A DNA stretch of 64,000 nucleotides, from the NCBI GenBank assembly GCA_026874595.1, contig CM049313.1:65726159-65790158 (forward strand). Reading direction: 5' to 3'. Positions 49,333 through 60,544 of this stretch are shown here, in pieces. A program made the translations under genes and the position numbers. The notes beneath the pieces were generated by a model that worked only from the letters and a program-made list of their open reading frames with translations, was not told where the DNA came from and did not search any database. How positions within the stretch are numbered: the first letter of the stretch is position 1; each line of letters starts with the position of its first letter. This DNA is from Sipunculus nudus (taxonomy: Eukaryota > Annelida > Sipuncula > Golfingiida > Sipunculidae).

Positions 49333-50289
49333 ATTTGCCCTGTCGTTGATATTAATATACCTCTTTCACCATGTAATAAATAACAAAAAGTATAAAGTCT
49401 AGCGACTGCCACCCCGGATAAAGTTATCCGTAACAAAGAGAGGAAAGGGTAAACTTAACGGACGGCTTTGCTGCTAGTACTGGATTACGTCTGGCTGCCC
49501 CAGTATCAACAGTAATTCAACAATGCTGTGGCTGCACCAACCATCCAGTCAGCCTGACCGCTTCCTTCAAAGCTTCGAGTTGGAATCAATTGATTGTAAT
49601 GGCGGGCCTGCCAGGCCTCATGTAGGTTGAGACTGAATCAGCCATTCCCAGGCTCAGGATATTGGCACAAATTCAATGCCACCGGCATTTGTTTAATCCG
49701 AGGTAGCGGACTTGATGGACTGAGTTAAGGCTCGGAAATAGAGAACATATTGTGCTGACTGTCGCCACCGCTCGGCGCTGCGGTCTGCCCTCGTTACCTT
49801 CATATATAACGAGATCTTTTATTGACGTAGATTACTCTTGAAAAGCTACCGTTCAGCGGTTTATAGCCCCAAGTCTGATCACATACTGAATCTGCATTTA
49901 TTTTTATTCCCCACAAGAGATGATAAATTCAATTTATTAACCATTGCATTTATTACACATGCTGCCTCAAACCTCACATTGAATGTTGGTAATAAAATCC
50001 GTGAATCGCTTTGTTTAGCTATGCCTTGACGCAGGTTACAGGCGGGGGCGGTCCTGTTTAGCACGACTTGCAAATTTAATAAAATCAGCGAAAATTAAAT
50101 GAAGACATAAAAGGGAGAGTAGAATATATTTAATCCAAAATGCGTTAATGGAGATTGTTTTAAGGGGATATGCGCGAAACTCCCCTTTTTCTGATTTTTA
50201 TCATCAAACATTTCTTTTCATGATCATTACTTCTTAATTTAATATTACAAATTAACCCAGATCTTTCAACGAACATATTAGACAAGCGC

Positions 50290-50293
<4 letters not shown>

Positions 50294-50350
<57 letters not shown>
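50294..50350. repeat. AT dinucleotide microsatellite
   Basis: About 28 AT units, followed by TTTATTTATTTAT and further degenerate ATATAC. Confidence 0.95.
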
Positions 50351-50354
<4 letters not shown>

Positions 50355-52474
50355 TTATTTATTTATATACATATATATGTTTATGTGTATATACATATAC
50401 ATTTTTGATTTGACATATATTAATTATATTTTTCTTTTCCAACATAAAAGACCCGAACACACAGTATCAATCGCCGCTAAAAGATGTCGCTTGTGTAAAG
50501 GAAATGGCCGTGACGTTCAAGCTAGTAAGAATATACAACCAGGCCTAGTTATGAAGCTAGAAGATTTTATCATCTACATTATTGTTTACATTGTTAATTT
50601 TTTTTGTAACACGATATGTGGAAATATAGTAGGACTTCGTGTGCCCAGTTAAATGCAGTTAGTTGATTAGATTTCCTTTGATGTCATGCAGCGATATGAA
50701 AATTATATAATATCAAAATTAAAATAATGGGGAGTATGTGCATGGTCAGCAAAATCCCGCTTCTCCCTGAAGGCAAACTTCAGATCTGATATTTACCGAA
50801 CACAGACTAAGTTTTGCATGAGGCATTTTGGTGAAACTGCATAAATAAATATATATATTTATTTATATTTTCATAGATTTACAACGTAAAGCACCATGTA
50901 CTTCAATGAATTTACGGCTGTTTGATTAATTTTAAGCATGATTTCTGTCAGACAACAGGCGATGGACAAAGAGTGATAGCAATTGGTAAAAATTATTTGA
51001 AGGCAGCTGAGTTAAGCTAGTTATGTGTGTTTTAAGCCGACAATTTCGCAAAGTCTTTAATGATATGCCTGCGGATCCAACGTCCCCGATTTCTGCTAAG
51101 AAAGGATATCTGGCAGTTTCGTACGTCAAGAAACGTCAACTGCATTTCTGGTTCTCAATTACTAATCAGCTCTAATTTACATTTTAACGTTGTGATTAAC
51201 AACAACACAGAACAATTGGTTATGTGTTCACAAAACTAATACATAAAGCTCTCATTTAGAATAATCTAATACTAATTGCATGCTTTGGCTTTTTCGCACA
51301 CAAGAATAGAGGAATGCATAAACATTATTTTCGCTCGTTTATAAACATTTTCTCCTACGTCGTTAATTGTAACCGGGAAATAGGTTGATGATAATGAGGC
51401 CAACCATTATTCCCTAACAATGAGTCTTATAATAATCAACAAAAGTATAAAACGTATTAAGAGCTTTCCAAGACAGATAATCGTGCAGTCCGAGCCCCCG
51501 ACTGACACAGGCTTGAGTGTGATGAAAGAGGCACAATGACTCGCATAGCCCGACCAGCTCTTTTGAGTACCCGCGTGTGACACGTTTCCAAGGCAACCGA
51601 ACAGGTAAACCATATCAGGGTTATTTCAATTAAAGTAGAAAAAAAATCATGTTGGAAGCACGGACGGACAAAGCAAATGTTATTGAACCCTTAAATACTT
51701 GAGTGCATCCAGGTTATCGCTCAGGGAAGCTTTTTGATCTTACTCATGTAAAATCGGTAAATCACATCTGTTTGGTATTGTGGCTTTTGCGCCCTCGCAT
51801 GTGTGTAACGTCATACGGATATGGATCCTTTATATCATTCTGTCAGTAAAACCCATTAAAGACTTCAAAAGGAAACCGATGTTCCCATGAAAAGCAATTA
51901 TCTCCTAAGGAGAGTGATTTTACATTGCTTGCGAGCCACGTTGTGAAACAAACCACCACAGTATCAAGTCAATACTCAAATTATCAGAACACATACTTTA
52001 GCACAAAAGATCGTAGATTTGATAATAGAAAGCAGAGAAACGCTGTTAAATGGGTATATTGAGAAAAATTTAGATGATTGAGACAAAGCTGATTGAGTTT
52101 AGAATAAATACAACGATGACGTCCTGTACGATTGTGGAACTTTTTTCGGAGCGCCATGTTACTTTCACGTTTAGGAGTGTCCCTGTGCGCGCGTCTGTGT
52201 CTATGTGTGGGGGCGGGGGGATATATTACTTGAAGGATTTTTTTCGAATTAAAGCTTTATATATAAAAGGCGTTTTTTGTAACGTATCTGGCACTGTATA
52301 AACAATCCTTTTTCTAGCCAAAACCTTATGTACCATGTGTTACGAAACCTAATATAAACAGATCACGAATGCGTGATGAACACAAATATTGAAATGGAGA
52401 TAAAAAAATCAGATTCTGCAACACTAGGCGGCGTGAAATGTCTAGGGGAATGAATAAAGAAGTCAGTGTTTTTT

Positions 52475-52934
52475 TGTTAACAAATAACTATAATTTATTC
52501 TTAAAACAACCCTAACATTACAATACACTAAATCAATACAATTATACAGTAAAACAGCGGTATAACAACAAATCAATACAATCACACAGAAAAATAATGT
52601 GCATAGTACCTGGATACCAACACCGTCACAACGATGAGCTCTTTCAATGTATACTCTCGGAGAATGACAGTCCAGTGTAAAGCTCTTGTAACAATCCAGA
52701 AAGTAAACTTAAGTCAAAATGCACAAAATCCAGGAGAAACTCTAAAGAAAATCTATAATTGCCCACACGTCGAAAAGGTCCCAGAACTGACACACGCTTC
52801 TGCGTCCGCTGGAAAATCTTCTCTGCTCTCTGCCCTCGGCTCTAACACACAGCTCCTTTATATACTCTTCACCCCAAGCCGAGAATTTTCCACTTCTCGA
52901 ACATTCTATAAGATCTAACACAACACAGTAAACA
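52475..52934 (-). mobile_element. LTR-like repeat (probable solo LTR), copy 2
   Basis: It is the same family and orientation as 21939-22440. On the minus strand it runs from TGTTTACTGTGTTG to TTTGTTAACA, with TATATAAAGG (52855-52864) upstream and AATAAA (52494-52499) about 360 bases further on. It is 42 bases shorter than copy 1. No polypurine tract precedes it and no primer binding site follows it. CAGTGTTTTTTTGTTA occurs at its right (minus-strand) edge (52464) and again at 53054. Confidence 0.5.
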
Positions 52935-53079
52935 CGAGCGGGATGCTTAATAGTTTTCAAATTTATTAGGCCTTGACCTGGACACATTGTTTTATCATAA
53001 ATTGTTTACAAGATTACATATTGTTTACAGTACATTGTTTACAGGATTTATCTCAGTGTTTTTTTGTTATTGTTTTGAC

Positions 53080-53240
53080 ATTTTAACATGGCACATTTCA
53101 AACCTGAGACATTTGTTGACGATCTCGGACGAGCTCCCATTTTGTTACGAAGACAAATAAATGAGTTGGAAAATCCTGGGCCGATCCGGGATTCGAACCC
53201 ATAACGGTGGCGCACATGTCCGGCGTCCCAACCACTTCGT
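53080..53240 (-). mobile_element. tRNA-like element, probable SINE or retroelement 5' region
   Basis: On the minus strand a tRNA-like stretch (CTAACGAAGTGGTTGGGACG, then GGGTTCGAATCCCGGATCGG) has a perfect B-box core at about 53168-53179. It is followed by TTCGTAACAAAATGGGAGCT. The plus-strand segment 53121-53139 matches the 3' end of a typical proline tRNA in 17 of 19 bases by my recollection, so on the minus strand it could be a primer binding site. A SINE with a tRNA head, or a decayed LTR retroelement edge, are both possible. Confidence 0.4.
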
Positions 53241-53699
53241 TAGAAAAACAAGCTTCACTAGCGAGACAGTTCGGCCCGCTTTTATGTCAGCCAGTAACAC
53301 ATGAAATTGAATAATTTTATAAAGAAAAATTGCTCAAATACGTTGAAATTGCGAAATAAAGCAGTAATTGTAATTGTTAACTGAAAACATTTGTTAAAAA
53401 TGATGTTGCACTTTTGAGGTAATAAATTACGAAGTATCCAAGTCACACCACACCAGCTTATAATCTAGTAAATTGCACATTTAAAGTGAACTAACCAGTT
53501 CGCTTCAATCTTAAAAAAAATTCTTAAACATCTGAAGAATCTCCGGATAAAAACTTTCTTTGGTGCAAACAGGTAGCTCCTACGGTAACATGTCTGGCAT
53601 ACCATCAAGGGTTGAGTGCTCTCTTTAATTGTTAGAACCTTTAAAGTGTTTTTACCAATCCCAATAAGATCAACAGTTTCACGTTTTATTTAAAAGAAC

Positions 53700-54960
53700 C
53701 TCTCAGATCTATCGATTGGCATTTGAGATTCTATATACACGTCAAATTATCACGGAATGGGATCCTGATTTCATCTGGGCGGACGGGCCATTTGTGTTTG
53801 ACACATTTCTTTGACTATTTGCATAACCGTCTGCCTCGTCAACTTCAAAGCTCTACCAATGTACCATTGGCTGGAATTTTTAGCTGCGACGTGGTCATCG
53901 ACCTCGGGCGTTTTGTTTGCTTCACTATAGGAACCATGTTGACGCTCTCAGGGCTTTCTGAAGTTTCAGATGTCTTTTTTTTAATACCCGTTCAATCCAA
54001 CCAGCACATCTGTCTGATGCCTTAATTTTAGGCATTTTTTACGGTAACAGAGGTCACTGTTACTCATTGTAAGGAGATGACACTGGTCAACCGGTACAAG
54101 TGCGTACACTTTCATCGTACCGGGAATTGGATGGACCTTAATTCGAAAAATTACCTCTGAAGCTTTGTCATAATCAGCTTCAGTGTGAAATACAAAGAAG
54201 CAGTCTTTTTGATTGGAAACAGCCCATTCTCTCTACTCTATAAACTGAAAAGGAACACCACCGCATTCCTGTGATTTAATTCAGTGTATTAATGCATCGA
54301 TATTTCTTGAGAATTCATCCGCCTATCAAATTTTTGAACGCCCTGCGCTTATCCCGTTGAATGACGGACCTCGTTGGTAGACTGTTGAATTTGATTAGAT
54401 CATTGGCAAATTGCAATTATTTTCTATTGCAATTGGCAGCTTTGACTCAATGAGTCTGACATCTTTTATTTCGGCAGATGTTTTGCTACGAAGCGTCATT
54501 TCTGCCAAGGAGTTCCCGCATTTCTGTTCTGAATGAGTAGCGGATCGAGCGGGGATGTCGAGACCCCCCCCCCCCCCCCCTCTTTTGTTTCATCCGAAGC
54601 AACCTTTTTAAGGGTTTCAGTCAAAATTTTGCGGCCTGGACCCCCTCCCCCCCCCCCTTTTCCGGACGTGGGGACCTGTGAATTTGTCCTGTAACGGAGT
54701 CTTTCATATCGTTTCTGCTACTCGTTTATCTCTTGGTGAAGATTGTTTTTCTCAGCAATGACTTATTTTAATTTGGAGTAGGCAGCTTGTGATGCCTTTG
54801 AACGTGTCTTACTTGAAGTATTTTTCTTTGTGGAAATTTAAACTTCACCAACATTTTGGATAAAATTGAGTCACTTGGCTGATGGGTTGACGTACTTGAA
54901 CCTACAGGGTGTGATGAGCAGCTGACTTCCTGTGACTGATAAGGGGGAAATTTACCTCAG
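53700..54960 (-). pseudogene. Decayed protein-coding gene, unrecognised family
   Basis: Minus-strand translation gives coding-like stretches broken by stops and frame changes. In reading order they are: a basic, coiled-coil-like stretch with KASQAAYSKLK and VIAEKNNLHQEINE (about 54.85-54.72 kb); a gap filled by a G/C-tract element (54541-54700); EQKCGNSLAEMTLRS; an open stretch of 40-odd codons containing HPIPGTMKVYALVP (about 54.15 kb); and, past several stops, HVAAKNSSQWYIGRALKL. The basic coiled coil followed by an IPGT-type motif resembles a multicopy uncharacterised protein family I associate with invertebrate genomes; the family name is unknown to me. The insertion and stops mean it is not functional here. 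Confidence 0.4.
54541..54700 (-). repeat. G/C-tract repeat inserted in the decayed gene
   Basis: GCGGATCGAGCGGGG, C17 (54564-54580), GCGGCCTGGACC, C11 (54647-54657), then TTTTCCGGACGTGGGGACC. It is related to the elements at 5321 and 15278. Decayed coding sequence continues on both sides, so it inserted into that gene. Confidence 0.5.
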
Positions 54961-56138
54961 TATCTGATCTCTATTGTACAGTAAGTTTCTTTTTCTCATC
55001 TCTTTATTTTTTGCAGTTGAGTTTGTCTTTTTCCCGGCGTTTTTTTTTCAATTTTCATTCTCACTCAGCTGTGCGGCTGGGACATGGTATACGGTGCTTG
55101 TCATTTTCTTTCTCCAGAAATTACGGGTCTTTCCTCTTTTTTCTCTCTCTATGTTTCTTCTGTATTTCGGAAGGGGACTTGGCTATTGTACCAACAAATT
55201 AACTTATACGAATATCCCTTATTACCAAGACCAACACAAGGGTCATGCGTTGTGTTTTCAAATCTTAGGTGACAATTAGCTTACATAAAAAAAGATGATT
55301 GTGTTTCAGTTAACGAGTTGTTGGATCTGTAGCATTAGATCAGATGCGTTACCGCCTTAGGCAGATAAGTTACTACTCTGAACTTGATGCACTATTGTTT
55401 ATAAAATAAAAATAATTCAACGTGAGCCCAAAAAGAAGTAACACAAAAAAAGACAATTGCTTTGGCCGGTAAAACTATGTTATGTGCATTCCTGACAACG
55501 TTATATAAAAGCCTCGGAAAGAGACTTACCTCTTAAAATGTTAACATATCAGCAGACTTGCAGAAATATTTCTATATACTTAATATGGAGTTGGGTATTT
55601 TTTCTAGACCACGGTTTACCTGCCCCCGTTCTGATTTGACTCTCCAAATTCGGTAGAAGTATTGGTGGTGTGCTCTTCTAGCACAAGTTTGTTTTGTTTT
55701 GCCGGATTATGCCATGTTAAGCTTAATAATTAATAATTTTATAATTTCCCAATTAGGTGCCCCAATATCTTTTGTGCTGCAAGGTCCTCGACGCTTGTGA
55801 CGCTTTTTCAGGAGGCGCCTTGGGCATTTTCACTGGCCTGTTAAGACCGTGGCCAGAGCGCATGTCCTGCCCAAAACGCATTTTCGTGCATTACGCAGTC
55901 ACGCGGGTCAAATATATATCCCATTGATCTCCCATATCCATTGTAACGCCTCTAAAGGAATTTTCTCTCTCAAAAGAAAGTAAAGGTTTTATATCCAAAG
56001 ACCACATGACTCCGCTTTCAATGCGAGGGCTTTTCAGTTTGGTCAACACTGGGCACTGAGTCCAGTGATGTGACTACCGTTTGACAATTTTTTTTTATGG
56101 ACTACAGGTATGTTGATATTTATACATTCAAAAATACC

Positions 56139-56264
56139 TTTCCATGATAACCATGGTTTCAAAAGTACGGCCGAGTCATGTGTTTTTTTATTTTTTTTTA
56201 CAAAAAGAAGCACCCCAATTTTATCATCATTCGGTATGGGGAGGTGGAAGGGGGGGGGGGGGGG
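56139..56264 (+). repeat. Short dispersed repeat ending in a G tract, copy a
   Basis: It starts TTTCCATGATAACCATGGTT, then GGCCGA, a T/A-rich stretch, AAAGAAGC, and ends in G15 (56250-56264). It pairs with 56679-56772. Confidence 0.65.
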
Positions 56265-56678
56265 TCACATATATTTGTTAAGATCTGTTGTCTGTAGGGA
56301 CGGTGAAACATGAAAAGAAATATCACCAGTACATCTTTAAATTGATAACTGATAGTCAGGGCGTACAGACCTCCATAATTATATAATAAGAATCTCCTTT
56401 AATATCAGTAATGTGTTCACGTGTATGCGTTTCTTGTGTGCACGCTGTCATGCTTCAGTAACACGAGTTAACCTTGCGATCGGCAGAACAAATAAAAACG
56501 AATGGATGGCTTCCACACGGGGACAAAGGAATGGTCTTTTATCATAATGTTTTATAAGAAATTATTTATAGTGGTGATTCATATTACCTCCAAAAATGAA
56601 ATGGACTATTGTTAAGGTCTTTACCCTAACCCTCTACAAATGTTCAGCAAAAGGTTTTTCGCCTGTCAGGAAACCATC

Positions 56679-56772
56679 TTTCCATGATAACCATGGTTTT
56701 AATAGTTCGGCCGATTTATAATTTGTTTGAAAAAAAAACTTTTCAAAAGGAAGCTCTGGAGGGGGGGGGGGG
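56679..56772 (+). repeat. Short dispersed repeat ending in a G tract, copy b
   Basis: The same start TTTCCATGATAACCATGGTT, GGCCGA, an A-rich stretch, AAAGGAAGC, ending in G12 (56761-56772). It lies 540 bases from copy a in the same orientation. Confidence 0.65.
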
Positions 56773-57526
56773 AGGATTGAACAGACTTCTTAGAGTCCTC
56801 AATCTCTTGAGGACTTTCAAACCCCCGCCAGAATATATACTAATCCGTCGTTCTTTCATACGTTCTTTTTGTGATTTCTGGGATCGAATATTTTTTTTCT
56901 ATGTTGATATTTTTGGGGAGAGTGTTCTTGGAGAATTCTAGCAGAAGTATTCTTTATATCATATAAGTGAAAACATGAAAAAAATCCTATCAGCTCATTA
57001 CAAAAATATGCATTTGTTAGAGCCTAGGATTTTTAACGGGAGCAGTTAGTAACTTATAATTCGGCAACAGACCGACTTCTTTCAGCCTGAACATATCGTC
57101 TGCTGGTGAACATCAAACATAGATGATTTATTTCACATGTCCTTTGCGCACCGTCATCGCAAGAAAAGACCGGGAATTTATAAAATAAGGTTACGTATAT
57201 GGTTTAATGTATATATCTGGCAGTGCCTTAAGAAATTCGCCTGCACTGCATGTATAAATACTTAGCGACTCCTCGAGAAAATTTGAGGTGTACTACTGGG
57301 TTATGAAAATAACGTGAGTTAATGTTATCAAATGATATTAACAGTCGTGTTGTGAGAGGTAACAAATGTGTTAAAATGTGATCGTAACACATCGTACTTA
57401 ACTAACTGAATGTCTTTTGCCGTTTCTCCAATGAAATTTTGTTTGTTAGGATTATGGAATTATGAAATGAGGAAAGTATCCCTATTTATACAATTGATAA
57501 GCTCTGCAGTCAATGCTTTTCTCTTA

Positions 57527-60297
57527 ATCAGACTGATATTATGGAATGCCTTAAGACATTTTTCATTTCAAAATATTAAAAGAAAAGTAGCCATCATGAA
57601 TATGAACTGAAGAGTTATTTTGAGAGTTTACCATTATGTGATAGTAGGTTAGATGAGTCAGAAGCAGAATTGTGTGGAAAACCTATAACATTGAATGAGG
57701 TTCATGCATGTTTGAAATCAATGAAAAATAATAAAACACCTGGAAATGATGGACTTACTAAAGAATTTTACTTAGCATTGTTTAGTGATCTTGGAGAGTG
57801 CCTCATGGACTGTTTAAATGAAAATTATACTTATGGTTCTCTCACAACAACACAAAAACAAGCACTTATAAAGTTAATACCAAAGCCTGGAAAAGATTTA
57901 AAGTATATCAAATCATGGAGACCTATAAGTTTACTTAATGTTGATGTTAAAGTGATAAGTAAAATTCTTGTTCATAGAATAGGGAGGCATCTCCCTAAAT
58001 TGATAAAGCCTGATCAATATGCCTTTATACAAGGAAGATACATCGGGGATCCTATTAGAATTATATGGGATGTGCTTCATTATACTGATGTTGAAAATAT
58101 ACCTGGTATAATGTTTGCAGCGGATTTAGAAGCTGCATTTGACAGTTTAGACCATGAATTTATGTTTGCAGTTTTGAGATATTTTGGATTTGGTGATTCT
58201 TTTATTAAATGGGTTTTGATATTGCATAATAATATTCAAAGCGCTGTTTTGAATAATGGGTATACAACAGGGTATTTTACGTTAGAAAGGGGAACTCGCC
58301 AAGGAGATCCACTTGCAGCGTACTTATTTATCATGGCAATAGAAATATTAGCAATAAAGGTCAGGAATGATGAAAATATACGTGGAATAGTAATCGGAAA
58401 TACTGCAGTTAAGATGTGTATGTTTGCTGATGACACTACCATATTTGTTCAAAACGCAGAATCACTAGGCCAAGCCCTCTTTGTCATGCAGACATTTGAA
58501 TATTATTCTTCATTAAAATTAAATGTAACAAAATCTGAAGCTACTTATATCGGATCTATGAAAAGTAACAGTGTCATGAGTTTATACAATTTGAAGTGGA
58601 TCGATTTAACAAAGGCAGCCATAAAAAATTCTTGGGATATGGTTTTCTTATAATAAAGATATTATATTCAAGGAGAACTTTCAGAGAGTTGAGAATAATC
58701 TCAGAACTAAATTAACAATTTGGAAAACCAGGAATCTTACAATTTATGGCAGGGCAGAAGTTGCCCGTTCACTTGGGCTTTCAAAGGTTTTGTATGTGAC
58801 TAAGATGCTAATACCCCCGACAAAGACTTTGCAAACCTTAAAGAGACTTCTATGTGATTTTATTTGGAATGCCAGAAAACCAAAAGTTAAATACACCACA
58901 ATAATCGGAAAATATGAGCAGGGGGGGGGGGGGGGGTTAAATGTGCCAGATATAGAGAGCAAAATAAGAACCCAGATGATAATGTGGGCCAAGAGATGTC
59001 TTGAGCCACAAGAATCTGTTGTGAAGGAGATGCTAAATTTTAGACTTAGGAGTATCGGAGGTTTAAGATGTATCCGAGGCAACTTTGATATTAATGTGCT
59101 ACCAAAAATATTGCCAAAATTTTATGTGAAAATGTTAAAAACCTGGGCTGACTATGTATCCGTGGAACCACAAACAGAAGATGAAATAATGTATCAATAT
59201 GTATGGAATAACAAATATGTAAAAGTGAATGGTATGTCATTATATAATAAATCTTTAGAAAATCTGGGAATAAATTATGTGAAAGATTTATTAAATACAG
59301 ATGGATCATGGAAAAGTTGGAGTACTTTTCTACAAAACAATAACAGATGTAAATTATTGAGCCATATGTACTGGTTACAACTGAAACATTCAATTCCACA
59401 AAGATGGAAAAATAATATATTGAATAAAGAGATAACAAATGAAAATGTGGAAAAATATATCATTGTGTCTGTGAATGGGATTGAAATACTTGATAATCTG
59501 AAGTCAAGGCATGTTTACTTTACCTACATAAGTAATAAGTGGAAAGTACCTACGACGCAGAAGAGCTGGAATGACATGAATGAAAAGAATAATATTGAAG
59601 TTGAATGGGAATATGTGTATAAGGGAATCTATATGGTAACACTAGATACCTATCTGAGGGAATTCCAATACAAAATTCTAAACAAGTACATACCTCTTAA
59701 TGAACAGTTATATAAATGGAAGATAAGTGAAACAGACAAATGTATATTGTTTCAACTACCAGGAAAGTATAATTCATTTATTTTTTGAATGTATGGTGAG
59801 TAAGAACTTTTATTATAAAATTCAGGCATGGCTACTCGAGTATGAATTGGACCTGCCTAATATATCACTTTCCATTGTATTGTATGGGATTCTACCTGTT
59901 AATGAAAATAATATCCTTTTTAATCAAATTTTATTGTTGTATAAATGTATACTTTACAAACAAAGAGAGGAGAAGGAATCTTCATTATTTTCAGTGTTTA
60001 AATCAAAATTGAAGTATACAGAGAGAATTGAAAGATATATAGCAAATGGCAGAGGATTACTGAGCAAGCATTATGATAAGTGGAGCAAACTAAGAAGTTT
60101 TTTCGATGAATTTAATTAAAGACAATGTGTTTGTAATGTCCTGTGATCAGTCCTGTATCATTGTATTGTGATAATGTTGCTAGTACATTGTATACCTATG
60201 TTGATGATGTTTGAAAAAAAATCGCCTGTGATGAAACAAAACTGTATCACATGAAAAAATTCTGAGGCGAAAAGAAAAAAAAAAAAATAAAAAAAAA
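57527..60297 (+). mobile_element. 5'-truncated L1/Tx1-like LINE
   Basis: A non-LTR retrotransposon remnant of about 2.8 kb. The flanking near-identical sequences ATGCTTTTCTCTTA (57513-57526) and ATGCTTTCTCTTA (60298-60310) act as a target-site duplication, and an A-rich tail (about 60271-60299) precedes the right one. The 5' truncation removes ORF1 and the endonuclease, as expected for target-primed reverse transcription. The body is a broken reverse transcriptase ORF (next entry) followed by a 3' UTR of about 150 bases. Confidence 0.85.
57580..60119 (+). pseudogene. LINE ORF2 remnant: reverse transcriptase and C-terminal zinc-knuckle-like region
   Basis: Segment 1 (57580-58653; first Met at 57670) carries SWRPISLLN, motif A AADLEAAFDSL (Asp 152 counted from that Met), motif B RGTRQGDPLAAYLF and motif C FADDTTIF (Asp 254-255), so the catalytic aspartates are intact. 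A one-base change in the A run at 58623-58628 shifts the frame. Segment 2 (to 59788) continues with IWKTRNLTIYGRAE, FIWNARKPK and LNVPDIESK, all typical of the L1/Tx1 clade thumb region. A second shift near 59745-59760 leads to segment 3 (to 60119), which has a Cys-Cys-His-Cys-like pattern ending HLFFEC. A G16 run inside segment 2 (58921-58936) makes five glycines where the family usually has two. It is non-functional because of truncation and two frameshifts. Confidence 0.85.
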
Positions 60298-60485
60298 ATG
60301 CTTTCTCTTATTCTCACGGGTGCTAAGAAAATTGATAACTTATCTGTTTCATATATTGGCGACACCATATACATGCTGATAGGGAAAATACTGTAATCTA
60401 AATGATCAAGATTTTTGCTGCAGCATTTAATCCATGTTACTCGATTATACAAACACGCACGATATCCATGACCGGAACGTAAAGA

Positions 60486-60487
<2 letters not shown>

Positions 60488-60542
<55 letters not shown>
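60488..60542. repeat. AT dinucleotide microsatellite
   Basis: About 27 AT units, about 190 bases beyond the LINE tail. Confidence 0.95.

Positions 60543-60544
<2 letters not shown>

Larger units (their letters stand above)
44556..52474. other. Gene-free AT-rich DNA with microsatellites
   Basis: I recognise no gene on either strand over about 8 kb. Contents are a C13 tract at 44761-44773, two compound AT/GA microsatellites (about 48.9 and 49.3 kb) and a long AT run at 50.3 kb. Open frames are at most 91 codons, several of them pure microsatellite translation. Confidence 0.55.
54961..57526. other. Intergenic DNA with a duplicated segment
   Basis: No recognised gene. The frame at 54974-55279 is phenylalanine/serine-rich low complexity. 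Two related segments (56139-56264 and 56679-56772) are listed separately. Confidence 0.5.

Noticed and set aside
54974-55279. 101-codon hydrophobic frame, possible secreted or membrane protein
   Set aside because: Phe/Leu/Ser-rich translation of T-rich low-complexity DNA, with overlapping frames open as well.
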